The notes: generated by a model not told the origin, from the sequence alone. Counted from the stretch's first letter, positions 1-11,650 are shown. The stretch is DNA of 64,000 nt from Piezodorus guildinii (GCA_023052935.1 CM041294.1:87280616-87344615); one strand, 5' to 3'. Numbers and translations are program-made.

Positions 1-222
1 TTCATTATGTAGGATTTGAAAAGGATTTGGGGTGAAAAACGGAGATTCGTCGGTCATCCCTTGTGACGATGTGCCAGGTTGTGGTTCAGATTCGGTATTA
101 GTACCTGAAGGGGTTGCTTGCTGATTTAATTTTTTATTGGTATCACGGCGGGGTCTTTGTTTTATGGGAGGCGTGATTGAACCACTAGATCTAGATCTTT
201 TAGTTGATGCTTTGGAGGACAT
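1..222 (-). CDS. Jockey-type LINE ORF1 (gag), N-terminal part, cut by window edge
   Basis: Read on the minus strand, an ATG at 222-220 opens 74 codons that run off the left edge without a stop. The product starts MSSKASTKRSRSSGS and is rich in Ser, Arg and Pro, like the basic N-terminus of Jockey-clade gag proteins. It is a diverged copy of the gag start at 35430 on the plus strand, which also has zinc knuckles, and this supports the call. The upstream 330 bases are also shared between the two copies. Whether the rest of the element is intact cannot be seen. Confidence 0.75.
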   Translation of the reverse strand, partial: MSSKASTKRSRSSGSITPPIKQRPRRDTNKKLNQQATPSGTNTESEPQPGTSSQGMTDESPFFTPNPFQILHNE

Positions 223-552
223 CACTTGGTGAAAATATCGCATTTCATGTGAAGAAGATAATAAGATAATAACTAGATGTGGAAAATAAAACAATAACTA
301 AAGAAAAGAAAACCAATCCCGGCCTTGCCGAGCTATTGGCAATCAGCTGATGTGAAGAGGTTACCCAGCATTCACTTTACACCGTAAATTGTAACAAAAC
401 TTACTGTTTTTTGCTCCAATATTTACTGCAGTTGTTATCCTGAAGCCTGTTGATGTTTTCAAGATTGCACTGAAGTGAATTCCAACTGAGAAAGCAAGAA
501 ATCCAAGAGACGATTTGAATGATGACTGCTATACTCATGCGCATGCGCAGAA
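223..552 (-). promoter_or_regulatory. 5' UTR / presumed internal promoter of the Jockey-type element
   Basis: This segment is collinear with 35095-35429. Homology stops abruptly at about 552, which marks the element's 5' end. Near that end (538-549) lies TGCGCATGCGCA, a palindrome matching the NRF1/ewg-type consensus; the 35.1-kb copy differs by one base. Jockey elements use internal promoters at the extreme 5' end, so this is the likely promoter; activity is inferred. Confidence 0.6.
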
Positions 553-1560
553 CCAATCCCTTACATTTTGAGAGTTGTATTTTTTTATTTATTTTTTTTT
601 TTTTTTTAAATCTATTACAAAGGTTGAATATTGAAAAAAAAAATAAACCAAAAACGCCAGTATAAGCTGGGTTTCTTTTTTATTGATTTTGTAAATTCGA
701 TAAGTATTTTATTTTCCATTTCTGTTAAACCTATGTAAAAGGATATTTTTATTATTTATTTATTCTATTTTTAATCATTAGTACTAGAAGTTACATGCTG
801 ATCTTTTATATTCCTCATTATTTTTTAAGTTAATTTCATCGAATATGTTATTCTTATTCTAACTTACTTCAGTCCACTTTTATTTGCTTCTGTATCATTC
901 TAAAGGGCCTCTTACCGGATATGTACTCATAATGTAATTATTATGATTATATATGAGATAATTCATCTTTCTCATATTTATTTCAAATCGATGAAATAGG
1001 GTGACCTTAAACTGAACAACAGAAAGACAATGAATCCACGTCATTTTGATTTTGATCTGTTTTACAAGATCTCTTCTTAAAATATGACGTTTTATATAAT
1101 CTGGAAGTTCTATATTTTCATTAATAGAACCTGACATTAAGATCTAAAAAAGACAACACTCATCTGAATTCGTGCCACGTTTAAAGATTAAAGGAATTTA
1201 TTATGTTGTTTGGAAATGTTTCCGATGAAATAGTCTAAATCTACCGTTTTCAGAGTAAAAAACAGGAGTTGGCAATCAACCAGATGAATTCACTAATGGC
1301 TTTATTTAACCCTAACCGGTTATAACAGTTATGAACTGTTGATATTCCAAAGCTAATGTATATTTTTTTACCTTTATTTACGAGTTATTTTATATCTAAA
1401 ATACAAAATGAATTAATGTCACATGATTTATTATGGGTGTTGAGTTCATATATCTTGGAACCAAAGAAATATATTATATTAATTTATTTTTTACTTACAT
1501 TTGTATAGTATAACTTTATTATAACTGTATTCATATATAATATATTATAAATATTAATTT
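553..1560. other. No gene recognised
   Basis: A T-rich run lies at 575-610, followed by AT-rich sequence. An open frame on the minus strand (1137-895, 80 codons) has no recognisable motif, no base-composition shift and no homologue elsewhere in the window, so I do not call it a gene. Confidence 0.5.
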
Positions 1561-1951
1561 AGGGGAAGCTAATTCGAAGTGCAGTCATCAAAATACTTAA
1601 TTAAGTAGAAACTTAATTTATTGTGCCGACGTCCCAGACTAAATTTAAGGCCATCTTCAGGGCTATAAACAAAAATATAACAAATTATACCAATAACTGG
1701 AAACAAAATGTAATAGAAATTAATTTTTCCCTCATTACTTAGTAATTATAATTTTTCTTTGTACTGTCTAAAATATTAATTTATTTAAATTTTTCTAAAT
1801 TTATAGTGTAAAATTGATTTAAACACTGATTTTTATGTTCTCTTTTGTAGCATTGAAGACGGCCAAAAATCTAGGCCGAAACATCGCCACATTAAATAAA
1901 GTTTCTACTTAATTAAGTGTTTTGATGTCCGCACCCCAATTAACTTCTCCT
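1561..1951. mobile_element. MITE-1: foldback element with ~120-bp imperfect terminal inverted repeats
   Basis: The left end (from 1565, GAAGCTAATTCGAAGTGCAG) is the imperfect reverse complement of the right end (to 1947). The pairing continues inward for about 120 bases through a shared ACTTAATTAAGT palindrome and a motif of the form GAAGAyGGCC...GGCC. No open frame lies between the arms. The TIR resembles MITE-2 (55.9 and 58.05 kb) in the blocks GTGCAG and AAACTTAATTTA, so the two are probably related. A clear target duplication was not identified. Confidence 0.7.
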
Positions 1952-2019
1952 CAATATCTACAAACGTCCACCATGCTTACACCATTATAAATATAATTGT
2001 CGTATTATCGCTTTATTAA

Positions 2020-2325
2020 GGAGAAGGTTGGTCTAGTGAATAAAGCACTAGACTACTGTTCTCCCTGTCCCGGGCTCGAATCCCGGCTACAACAGAATAA
2101 CTTATTTTATTTCATAGCGAACCTGGATTATGGAGACCCCACTGGACTTCTATTAGTGGGTACCCATAAATTTGTCGGAAAACCTTGGCAGCTGAGAGTG
2201 CTCAAGACCCATCTCCTCCTTACACGGATGTTGGCCGTGAAAAAGTATGAATGAACAGTACTCTTCATGTACTGAGTCTATACTTTAAATGGGTTGTAGA
2301 GGTACAGATTTTTGTTTTTTCCCAT
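2020..2325 (+). mobile_element. SINE-A copy, near full length
   Basis: The tRNA-like head has an A-box-like GGTCTAGTGAATAAAG and a B box GGCTCGAATCC about 45 bases later. It is followed by the family body (GTGGGTACCC, a block ending in ACTGAGTC, GGGTTGTAGAGGTACAG) and a T-rich end. The body is shared with copies at 12.0, 16.5, 17.7, 24.4, 49.6 and 62.0 kb. This copy is more diverged than the 17-kb and 62-kb copies. Confidence 0.85.
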
Positions 2326-2809
2326 TGATAAAATACACACATAGGATGGGAAATTATAGGGGATATAAAAGGTTTCAATTTTTTATGGAAATATTTTTTT
2401 TCCTATGAGACCTAAAAATCATTATAAAAAATATCAAAAAAGAAAAAAAATAGTATGTGTGTGTAGAAAACTACTGCAAAAGCACATAAATGAAATTTTT
2501 CATAAAAAACGAAAATTTTGCTATGGGAAATGGGATGTTACAATCTTCTGTTTTTTTTATTATTATTCATATTTTGTTATTGTATACGTTTATTTAGTTT
2601 GGTTCCATTGTATGTAATTTGACATTTCTTTTGTTTATATTGTATATTGTATGAATGGGATCCTTTAGCAATATTATTATTGTCCATTGTGACAAACTGT
2701 AATACATACGAATAAAAAAAAAAAAAAAAAAAATACTATTATTTATATTATCCTAATCTTGGTATATTTCTAATAATGTTAAAGTATTTACCTAATAGTT
2801 ATTTATAGT
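2326..2809. other. AT-rich spacer with poly(A) run
   Basis: A/T-rich sequence with an A-run at about 2716-2733. A 70-codon frame at 2405-2617 is low-complexity (Lys, Tyr, Phe) and is not supported as a gene. Confidence 0.4.
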
Positions 2810-2985
2810 CCTTCATAGGGGACGTAAAAAGGTAGTCTCCCGAGTCTGTGCGATGTCATGTACTCGTTAAAGATCCTATCCTAATAAAACATTGGAAGAC
2901 AAAACTTAGGAATCCCACTGTAGCATCATCCGATTCGCCAAGCCACAGTAGCATAAAGTGACGTTTAATGAATAGACAAAACAAC
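2810..2985 (+). mobile_element. SINE-B copy, 5'-truncated
   Basis: This holds the family body only: GGGGACGTAAAAAGGT, TGTGCGATGTCA, a TACTCGTTAAAGATCC block, and the terminal block GCATAAAGTGACGT followed by an A-rich tail. The tRNA-like head seen in full copies (21391, 25274, 31797) is missing, as expected for incomplete reverse transcription. Confidence 0.8.
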
Positions 2986-3017
2986 TGATTGTCACCATAA
3001 TTTTTCTTTTTTCGTTT

Positions 3018-3285
3018 GGCACGACAGGCCTCTTAAACCCTAGGCTGAGTGGTATGGTTTTCTTCTTCTATTCCTTATATCGATTCTTGATGATATTTTA
3101 TATGGTAGAGTTATCATTCCCTTCACCTATTTTCGTGAGTAGCCACCAGTCGGATGACGGGTCTCACATACCCGAGGGAAGGTTGTGGGTGAGTCTCCAT
3201 TTAATTATAATAGATACTTAAAAAACCCTTCGATGACTGGGATTCGAACTCACAACCTTTGACTAACCACAAAGTCTCGGACCCC
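3018..3285 (-). mobile_element. SINE-C copy
   Basis: On the minus strand the head carries a B-box-like GTTCGAATCCCAG near 3250; the body ends in GGCCTGTCGTGCC at 3018-3030. Two further copies (29808-30062 and 57607-57893) share head, body and the same terminal block. The tRNA-like part resembles class II (Leu/Ser) tRNAs, best seen in the 57.6-kb copy. Confidence 0.75.
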
Positions 3286-4274
3286 AATTTTTAATACTTG
3301 TTAATGTTTTTTTTTTTTGTTTTTTTAATTTGATCTTAGCCTAAAAGTAAGACTGAAATTTCTACAAATAATTTATCCTTTGATCATAAATATCCCCTTA
3401 AATCTTGTCATCTGTCATTTCCAAAGTATTTTTAATGATTTTTTTTAATTAATTACATACATTAATTATGTTTTGTTTTAGATTTATAACATGTTGTTTT
3501 GTGAAAATTTTTAACATTGTTCAGGTACAAAATATTAGATGAAATAGAGCTGATAGTTTTGTACAAATTCATCTTCTGCATGTTTTTTCATAAATATTTG
3601 ATTAATTTTCAATAAACACATACATTTTCTAACGTGACAGATCCAAAAATTACACTAACTGAGAACAACATGGAAGTTAGAGTTCAGAAAAAGGATGATT
3701 GAATACCGAGTAATCAATTTAACCGAAATGTATTCAGGATTTAGGGACAATTAATTACCGAGTCACACCTCTGAAATATCGCTTCCAGCTCCACTAATCC
3801 TCATTCCTACACGATTTTTTATTTTTAGTAAACATGATTAAAAATCCATCTGCTATCTCGTTAGAATACTAGGAATCAGTAAAAACCTCCTAAAGAAATG
3901 AGTACAGAAGTTAATCCAAAACAATTGTTATGTCAGGACAGAAGGTTTTACTAATTATTTTGAGCTTTGTAGAAACAGTCTTAATTTAATATTTTCTTTA
4001 TCACTATACTGTTTGTTACATGAGCAAGTGTTCTAACAGAAGATATGAACTCACGATCTCAAAACAAGAAAATAAAATTCCTATTGAGTTATGTCCGCTA
4101 ACAGTTTGTTCAGGAGGTACTCATACCGAAAAGTTTTCATTTTCATATCGTTGTTTTATTACTATTTTTTTTTTTTTTTTTTTACATTACATGGGTGGTA
4201 ATAAATATTGTTTAATTTGTTTCAGTTAAATAAAAGCAGTAATAGTTGGAAGAATAAACTAAAAATATTTCAAA
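3286..4274. other. No gene recognised
   Basis: AT-rich sequence with T-runs at about 3308-3327 and 4166-4182. A 69-codon frame at 4020-4229 ends in a poly-Phe stretch encoded by the T-run and is not convincing. Confidence 0.4.
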
Positions 4275-4373
4275 CTAGCAGTACCAAATCATCGGCGTAT
4301 CCCAAAACCGGAATTTTATCACACAGATCTAAACCTTTCTCGATACACGTCACTTATTTATGACATATTATAA
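4275..4373 (-). pseudogene. RTE-1 fragment covering the reverse-transcriptase YADD motif
   Basis: The minus strand matches the full-length RTE-1 around 14690-14775, including codons for Tyr-Ala-Asp-Asp and the following Leu-Val-Leu-Leu. Both sides end in unrelated sequence, so only about 100 bases remain. Mechanism of isolation (deletion or internal truncation) is unknown. Confidence 0.7.
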
Positions 4374-4986
4374 AGAGACTTCTTCTGCGTCATTTTCTGT
4401 TATTATGATCGCTAAGAAGTTTTTTAACGAATATATTTTAAAGTTCTTCCGCGTAAATGACATTTTTAGTTTTATTTTCTATTAGCAGAAGAACATACTG
4501 ATTTTTTCCGCAACTCGATCTTGACTCGATTCCTACGTGTTTAAATGTTTACTCATGTGATTTATTAATTGCTACGGCAAAAGATAAATTAACAGGAAAT
4601 TGAATTATTTTAAAATTATAAGGTAAATCGTTTGTAATCATTGGGATGCAAGGTGAAATTACCCCGTTTTCTTTCAGATTTTCCACTGATTCTGCACTCC
4701 TATTGGTCGAAGCCTGATGTTATTTAGTCTATAACCTTTCTCGATAAATGGACTATTCAACACAAAAAGAATTTTGCAATTCGATCCAGTAGTTTCTGAG
4801 ATTAGCGCGTTCAAACAAACACACGAACTCTTCAGATTTATAATATTAGTATAGATTAATTAGGAACATTACTAAAGGAATAAAAAGCAAAGTGAATACA
4901 TGCAGAAATTTAAAATGTTAAAAGAAAGATTATATATTTAAAACCTGGTACTTACATCAATATAAATTTATATTTTATATTTATGG
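4374..4986. other. No gene recognised
   Basis: Unclassified, mostly AT-rich sequence between an RTE-1 scrap and the CR1-like LINE tail. Confidence 0.4.
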
Positions 4987-5745
4987 GCCATCAAGAATGG
5001 ACTAAAACTTAATGTTGATGAAACGAAAGCTATCCTCATCGGTTCCAAACGTCTGCTCAACTCCCTCTCCTGCCACCCCTTACTCTACCTTAATCATAGA
5101 CCCATCATCTTCCAAACGTCCGTTAGAAACCTTGGCTTATTCCTCAACCAAAACCTATCCTGGAATAATCACATTTCGCAAATTTCTAGAAAATCCATAG
5201 CCATTCTTAAACAGTTCCTCAGATTACGTGATTTAATACCCCTTAAAACCCGTCAGCTCCTAGTTTCCTCTCTCATCTTCCCCCACTTCGATTATGGCTG
5301 TCTGGTGTTTGGCGGACTGTCCGAGATCCTCGAGATGAGACTGAAGAGATTAATGAACTGTTTTATTAGATTCATCTTCGGAATCCCTCGGCGCTCTCAT
5401 GTCTCAGCCTGGTATGCCGAGTTGAAGTGGCTTTACCCTAAATTCCGACGGCAATACTTCCGAGGAACTTACCTCTACCAATCGTTCAGAACCAAAAAAC
5501 CCCTCTATATTTACAAAATGTTTACCCCACTCTCCTCTGTCCACTCCATCAACACAAGATCCCAACCCTTGAACCTGCTCATTCCATCCCACAGAACTGC
5601 TTCCTTTAAGAGATCTTTCGTCATACGTGCATCCTCATTTTGGAATTCCTTGCCCATGTCGATTCGTACATGCCAATCCTTAACTTCCTTCAAACATCAT
5701 ATATTTATCCATCTCCTCGAACATAAATCTGCCGTGCCTTTATAA
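4987..5745 (+). pseudogene. CR1/L2-like LINE ORF2, C-terminal third, 5'-truncated but frame open
   Basis: The frame is open from 4987 to the stop at 5743-5745 (about 252 codons) with no internal stop. It begins after the catalytic YxDD region, with LKLNVDETKAILIGS (RT motif D region) and a VRNLGLFLNQNLSW block. It ends with a domain typical of CR1/L2-group LINEs: FIFGIPRRSHVSAWY, then RASSFWNSLP about 30 residues before the end. The same C-terminus is encoded at 16901-17296 (minus) and 25558-25955 (minus). Lack of stops suggests a relatively recent insertion. The clade is inferred from the C-terminal pattern only. Confidence 0.8.
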
Positions 5746-6062
5746 ACTTAACTATCTGGCCTCTTTATTTTTATCTCAATTTTCTCTATTTTTTTTTTTT
5801 TTTTGTTTTAATATATTTTATTATTTGGATTTATTTACGGTTGTAATATGACTTTGTGCTTGTATATATTTTTGTATATGTGTGTGTATGTTTGTATATA
5901 TTTATATATATGCAGATCCATATATATCATAATTTGTAATCCATAAAATGCTGTATATAATCTGATAAATTCTACATAGCCAGAAGTAAAATCTTATATT
6001 GTACATTTATATTATTCTTAGGGGACTAGCTGTCCCAGAATAAAATTTATTTTATTTTCATT
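5746..6062 (+). repeat. 3' UTR and conserved terminal hairpin of the CR1-like LINE
   Basis: AT-rich 3' UTR ending at 6012-6045 with TTATTCT, a GGGAC...GTCCC stem and AGAATAA, the 3' landmark of this family. It is followed by a short TTTCATTTCATT-type tail. The same hairpin occurs in four other copies on the minus strand. Confidence 0.75.
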
Positions 6063-6659
6063 TCATTACATCCCTCAACTTTTATTATATACTATTTTAA
6101 TCAGGATAATACCTACCTCATATTAAATACCATTTAATGAATGAACACAATGAAGTCTATATTATGAAAAAGGTTATATTTTCTGAATACTTCCATGTAT
6201 ATAAAATGTTAGAGTGATTATGGTTTCCGTTTCTTCTTAACAGTACTACGGATTTTGGAGCAGTTTTCGCGATCATTTAGGACATTATTTCCGGAAGGTT
6301 TATATCTGAAATAAATTGCAATAAAGTTTTTTCTTTAGATGCGAAAATTAAATTTTCTGTAGTAAGACATCGAAAAATCCTTCCTGAAATATGAGTAGTA
6401 ATATTTATTTATTATATACCGTTGGAGAGCGCAAGAATTTGGAAAAGTTAATATGTTATAAAATAAGTTGTACAGTTTAAATGTCGTTGTAATCCCATAA
6501 ACTTATAAACTTATGTTATTGTAAAGAGGCGGGTTATGGGGTGTTGCCACTGTACAGTATCGTGCAGGTTGTATTCCTCTATACAGTGCGCAAGATTTTA
6601 GAAACAATATTATGTACCTAATCGTAAGTTATTAGAATAAATGGAAAGTTGTTTTGAAT
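6063..6659. other. No gene recognised
   Basis: AT-rich sequence; nothing recognised apart from a run at 6530-6600 that is slightly richer in GC. Confidence 0.4.
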
Positions 6660-7080
6660 CTATAAACATCCTCATACAAAACTGAAACTACAAGAAACTG
6701 CCGACCTTTCCGACTACTTCAACACTTACTGGAGAAACACTCAAACCTTCCACATTACTACAAAAGGCTCATCTATATTACCATCACAAGACCGATATGG
6801 ACTTACGGAGTACAGCTATTAGGGCTAATAGGGCTCTACTAAACCGTCGAATTCTTCACATAACCAATCCTTACAATCCAAAATCTTTCGGAATATCCTC
6901 AACGCTCCTTATTTCGTCACAAATAAACTCATCCATAAAGACCTTAATGTTCCATATGTTGCTGACTTATACCATTCCTTCCATGAAAAACACATTCCTA
7001 CTACAATCCATTAGTTTCAATTCTTGCTTCCTCTGCGATCCCTAATAATCCTCCGAGGCGTATGAAAAGAAAAGGGGGAA
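6660..7080 (+). pseudogene. Degenerate Jockey-clade ORF2 C-terminus
   Basis: Read across shifting frames, the plus strand gives RPIWTYGVQL and then NAPYFVTNKLIHKDLNVPYV. These are the signatures after the RT domain of Jockey-clade ORF2 (usual pattern: PIWTYGxQLW ... APWYVxNxxIHxDL). At least one frameshift and several stops separate them. The copy is an old fragment without a recognisable 3' end. Confidence 0.75.
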
Positions 7081-8426
7081 GAGACCTTCAAGTTTAGAAT
7101 ATTTTTAGAGTGCTGCCACTGGGCAGTGTCTCTACATGTATTTGATGACAGTTTTCTATATTACCATTACATTTACTTAATGTATTTTTTGCTCAATATA
7201 GTTGTATATATCAATAAATATGTTTAAGGAAAAAAACTGTATAAACTGACAATATGATTATATATTTCTAATTTAAAAATTATATCATAAAAACGATTTT
7301 TTCACTTTAAACTAGATGGAAATTTTATGAAAACTAAATTAAACTTATTATTTGTAGTTTAAGTAGTCCAATTGAAAAATAAGATAAAAATTAACCAAAT
7401 AAAATGATAACCGTTCTTATTTCTACTTTTTTTTTTTAAATTCATAAACACATCTAATCTAGCTGTCGTTACAACTCATATTCTTTTGTCATTTCACTTT
7501 AAACGTAAAGTTGTTAAATGTTAGTTTTGAATATTCCTGCTCTAAAGTCTCTTCTCTATCTGTTTATAAAATAATCTCGCAATTCTTGGTTTTATGGCGA
7601 TACACTCGGTATAAATCGGTCAAACAGTGCATTTTTTAAATATTCAAATTTCACCTAAGCGAAGCAGGGTCGACTTACTAGTTTTTAATGATATATACTT
7701 CATTTATGTATTTCTATTAATTTCACCAGTGACTTTGTGAATTATTATTGTTAGTAATGAAATAAAATTCACAAAATAATACGAAGGGAACGCCGAATAG
7801 AGATAATTAATTTTTTAAAGTTAAAACACGAAATCTGTTATTATTTAGAGATGTTGGGTATTTTTTCATTGAGTTATTAGCAGCGCTGACAACTTGAATC
7901 TTTTTAGTATTGCATAAGATAAACTGCAGATGTATTAAAAATATCATAAAAACAATTTTTAATATCCTCTAACAAGAAGTAAATTTAGAATAAAACTATT
8001 TAAAAAAGATTCGATAAAATCAGAAACTGGCTTGGAATACAGTTGCCAATGTTATTGAGCAATAGATGGCACCACTAAAAATGTCAAGGTTGAACTTAAA
8101 ATATTACACTTCTTCAAACCAGATTCACCGTAACGCTCCATTTCTTCCATTCATAATGTCATTGAGGGATGTTCAATGAATGAATCCTATTGCGTCCTAT
8201 ATTCCAGGATAATAATCCAGTAAATATGTAGTATAGCTGTTTTTTTTTTTTTATTACACAACGGTTTATTATTACAAAATAACTATTATAAATATTAGGG
8301 TATGTATATAGGGTATATATAAGAAATTATATAGTCGTTACAGGCTATAAACTAACATAAAACTATCAATCAAATGAATCTGGTTCCACTGATAATTCCG
8401 AAACGCTATATCTCTGCTATTTCTTA
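7081..8426. other. No gene recognised
   Basis: AT-rich sequence over 1.3 kb. Nothing coding, tRNA-like or clearly repeated within the window was recognised. Confidence 0.4.
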
Positions 8427-8428
8427 AA

Positions 8429-8493
<65 letters not shown>
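8427..8493. repeat. (TA)n microsatellite
   Basis: About 65 bases of almost uninterrupted TA dinucleotides. It lies close to the 3' border of a Rep-1 copy. Confidence 0.9.
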
Positions 8494-8498
<5 letters not shown>

Positions 8499-8584
8499 TT
8501 TCTTTTCTTTTGTAGAGAATTTAATTCCCCATTGAATATCCTTAACAACATTGTATAAGTAAACTTTCATTTTTTTTCTGTTCA

Positions 8585-9440
8585 CACGTTTTCGAATTCC
8601 AGTTTTCAACGGAAATACACGTTGTAGGGTCCCCTGAGTTCAAACAACCAAGTCCCGCAAAAAGGTGTGTGTGTGTGTGTGTGGTAACTCCCGGGCGGAA
8701 ACAGTAAGTCCTATGAAACTGAAATTTCATATTTAAGATAACTATACGCCCGAGACGTGACAAAACTTTTTTCATCAAAATGAGCTTACCAGTAGAGGCA
8801 CTTTATACTATGCATTTTGCACCTTTTTTCGATTTTCTCGAAAACGGTTCCGACGATTTTTATTAAACTCGCTATATCGATGTAAAATTTAATGGGCTTT
8901 AATATCATGTAGGTTTTATTTGGATAAAAATGGTCTGACAAGGCTTAAATGCCGATATTTTAAATTTTCTTCCCCTAAAGTACCTTTATTTTTTTAGATT
9001 CAATAATAATAACTAGATTATCTTGTTAACGCTGATGAAAAACAGGTAAATATATAAATTGAATAAATTTGATACCCAACTAAAGGAGAAAACAGAACAA
9101 ATATTTTTTTAATGCAATTTTTCGTTTTCGAACATAAGAGCAGTAATATACATGTATGATATACCGTTGGAAAGCTAAAGATTTTAGAAAAAATATCATC
9201 TCATACACAAGCTTTTAGAAGTTAATGGAGAGTGATGAAAAGAAGATAAAACTAACTGATTATTTAAGATAATGATATAATAGATTTTTTAATAAAACAC
9301 ATGTTTCTATATAAATTAAATTTGATTAATTCCTTAATAGTTTCACGTATTTTTATCTCGAACTGTATTTGAAAATTCTTTCATTGATTTTAAAAATGGA
9401 GGTAAGTGAAAGTCGTGTGTTGCCCGCACCAGATTTTTTT
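8585..9440 (-). mobile_element. Rep-1 copy A, near full length
   Basis: Collinear along about 850 bases with 41729-42600 (plus strand). The 5' border is at 9440 (GGTGCGGGCAACACAC followed by ACTTTCACTTACC, minus-strand sense). The internal (CA)n tract is at about 8667-8682 and the 3' part is at 8585-8640. The terminal hairpin seen in copies B and C is missing or replaced at the 8585 end. No transposase-like ORF is present, so this is a non-autonomous element of unresolved class. Confidence 0.75.
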
Positions 9441-9679
9441 AATTATTCGCGGTGTACCCTTTAGAACACTATACATTTCTATTTATAACAAAGAGAGTTA
9501 TAAGCAGACAATGATTTCTTTTTTATCAATTATATCTTATATATTTTACAACTTTAAATTGATCTATGTAAGTTACATTATTTAATAAAAATCGAATAAA
9601 TTTGTATGTTGTATATAATCGGTAATATTGTTATTGAATAACGTATTTAAATAATCTAGGAGGTCGATATTTAATAATT
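9441..9679. other. AT-rich spacer
   Basis: AT-rich sequence between a Rep-1 border and a SINE-B head; nothing recognised. Confidence 0.4.
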
Positions 9680-9872
9680 TCTGGGGCCAACTTTAGTGAA
9701 GTTACTAGCATAACAGCCTTTAAGGTCACAGGTTCAAACCCGACAGATGGCCAGAGGATTTTTTAAAGGAAATAAAGAATGTTGGGTCATCCCGTCCTTC
9801 CGGGGGGACGTAAAATGGTTGTCCCGAACCTGTGCGACGCCCCCCTAGATCCTTAAAGATCAAAATTTATTA
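9680..9872 (+). mobile_element. SINE-B copy, diverged and 3'-incomplete
   Basis: The head shows an A-box-like TACTAGCATAACAG and a B box GGTTCAAACCC, then the family GGACGTAAAATGGTTG and CTGTGCGACG blocks. The terminal GCATAAAGTGACGT block is not found. Confidence 0.75.
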
Positions 9873-10129
9873 CACTTAATTTAAAAGCTTTACCCTCGAA
9901 TGAGATAAATTCATATTTATGTTGCAAATGAGTAGTGGACGATATACAGCGATAAGGATGAAAAGCTAAAATATTCTGGATAATAGGTTGTTGTAAGCAG
10001 GTATGGTTGTTTACGTACCAAAGATTTAAATCTTAAATTATAATTTCTTGAATGAAATTCTGGATCTACAGTAAATAATATTTCAGAAAATCTTCATCAA
10101 ATATATTTTATTTATTTATTAGAAAGAAA

Positions 10130-10450
10130 ATGGAGCATACTGAATTTTTTTTATCTTAATGTTTCCATTCACTTCATCACTTCGTGCAACCTCATGGACA
10201 ACCGATGCCAGCGGCATCTCTTTGTGGCTTCATTGGCTATTTTCTGTTTAAGACAGGAGGTCCTCATCCAGCTGCTTTTCAGCATTTGAAGGAGGCATTT
10301 TGGTAGTGTATGTTCTGTATTAATGTGTTGTATGTTCGTGTAAGTTTCTAGGGGTCCAAATAGGTTCGTTGACTGTAGGCATTTGAAGAACTGTATGTAA
10401 AGTAATATTGCTAACGTACCATAGTGAATTTGTAGTAATTCTCAAAGTTA
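10130..10450 (-). pseudogene. Degenerate Jockey-clade ORF2 C-terminus
   Basis: Minus-strand translation gives TNSLWYVSNITLHTVLQMPT, the diagnostic APWYVxNxxLHxDL-like block after the Jockey RT domain, then a more degenerate segment with stops. The RT segment at 11555-11650 (minus) is upstream in the same orientation, so both may be one old element, interrupted by the LINE at 10847-11390 on the other strand. Confidence 0.65.
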
Positions 10451-10846
10451 TTGATTGAAATATTTGAAGTTTACGTATGTGTGTCTTTTTTATTGTTCGG
10501 TATATACGGCATATACGTAGGTCCTAATGGGTTTCAGTAAGTATATGTTCAATTTCAGTTTAAGTTTTAATTTTAAACGTCTTGAAAGAAGTGAGTATAC
10601 ATTTATAGTGTATATTTATATCAACACATTCAAATTATTTTACGCACTTTTTGATATTACTCACCCTTTTATTTTATACTTTTTATTGCTAATCATAATG
10701 TTCACAGTTTCGATTAAATCATAATGTTAATTATTCCTATTATTCTATTTTATTTTTATCGATTTCGTCCTTTTAGAATTTACTTCGTGCTTTCCTCTCA
10801 GAAAACTGGATTTATAACTTTTTTTTTCTCATCATAGGTAAGTTAA

Positions 10847-11161
10847 TCGTCTTCTGAAGATGTTTCGGGCAATAACAACCCAACTGACGACAAAATCTTT
10901 AAGTGTGGCGGTAAAAGCGAACAGACATACGACCATCTTTTATTCGATTGCAGTAAACTGGACAGACGTAGACACAAACTGATCTCAACAGTCCTACTTA
11001 ATGGAGACCAATGGCCGCCTTCGAAGTGTGACCTTCTTACAAAATATTTTTCAAAATGTGGACCGGGTGGACTATGCAGAATTAGAGAAATAGCAACAGG
11101 CAATAACTCGTTATTAATTTTATTTCATTTACTTTCACTGTTACTAATACTAGTCAATTAG
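10847..11161 (+). pseudogene. LINE ORF2 extreme C-terminus (post-RNase H cysteine region)
   Basis: An open segment ending at TAG 11159-11161 encodes FKCGGKSEQTYDHLLFDCSK followed by RRRHKL and a WPP motif. Cys-x-Gly...His-x4-Cys patterns of this kind close the ORF2 of I/Jockey-group LINEs that carry RNase H. The element is severely 5'-truncated. The assignment is by pattern only. Confidence 0.6.
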
Positions 11162-11292
11162 TTAGTTAATTTGTATTATTTCGTTAAGTAGTAATAACAA
11201 ATGAATTATTTATTATTTGTTGCTGGTATCTTTGTTTAGTCAATTAGTTAGTATTATTTTGTTAATTCGTTGTAACAAATTATTAATTTATC
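11151..11292 (+). repeat. Short direct duplication in the LINE 3' UTR
   Basis: A block starting TAGTCAATTAGTTAGT occurs at 11151 and again at 11238, followed in both by similar TATTATTT...GTTAA...TAACAAAT sequence. This is an imperfect tandem duplication of about 87-base period. Confidence 0.7.
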
Positions 11293-11554
11293 AGTTTATA
11301 TTTATTAGTTTTATTTAACTTATTTTATTTTTTATGTAACTTAATGTTCTGTAACATAATTTATATTATGTAATAAAAATACGCGTTGTATCGCAAGATG
11401 GTACGCGTAGAAATAAATGCACCCATTGCAGGGTTACTGTAATGAGGAAAACCGTAACCCACGCAGTTTTTTGCCTTTATAACCAAAACAACAAGAAAAC
11501 GTGAGTATAAAATTTACAGTGTTTTGTTTAACGTTATTTTTCTGTTCATGAGGT

Positions 11555-11650
11555 GTGGGCCCCATATCATTTCTTCTGTCGAATGTTAAGCCGAGATATC
11601 TGATTGTATCTGTCTGTGGAATTTAATTAAATCGGATTTTTTTTTTGCTT
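11555..11650 (-). pseudogene. Jockey-clade RT-domain scrap
   Basis: Minus-strand translation contains RYLGLTFDRRNDMGP, matching the YLGxxLDxxLTWxxH block C-terminal to the Jockey polymerase domain. Only this short piece is recognisable. Confidence 0.6.

Noticed and set aside
895..1137. 80-codon open frame on the minus strand
   Set aside because: No motif, no composition shift, no splice context and no second copy; frames of this length occur by chance even in AT-rich DNA.
1853..1929. Possible hammerhead ribozyme in MITE-1 (TTGAAGA, a GGCC stem, GAAAC, and GTC downstream)
   Set aside because: The core is off consensus (TTGAAGA for CTGANGA) and I could not form stem I from the flanks; the other arm lacks GAAA. 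Covariance search would be needed to revive it.
2060..2100. tRNA gene (GGCTCGAATCC)
   Set aside because: The B box belongs to a SINE-A head; acceptor and anticodon stems do not form a complete tRNA and SINE body follows. The same applies at 49.6 and 62.17 kb.
5404..5693. Minus-strand frames opposite the CR1-like ORF2
   Set aside because: They are antisense shadows of the plus-strand frame, which carries the recognisable protein domain.
8424..8609. Frame with a long Ile-Tyr repeat
   Set aside because: Translation of the (TA)n microsatellite; the same artefact occurs at 18.3, 24.2 and 50.1 kb.
8667..8682. CRISPR-like or tandem protein-coding repeats
   Set aside because: Only simple (GT)n/(CA)n and degenerate direct repeats are present; no array with regular spacers was seen anywhere.
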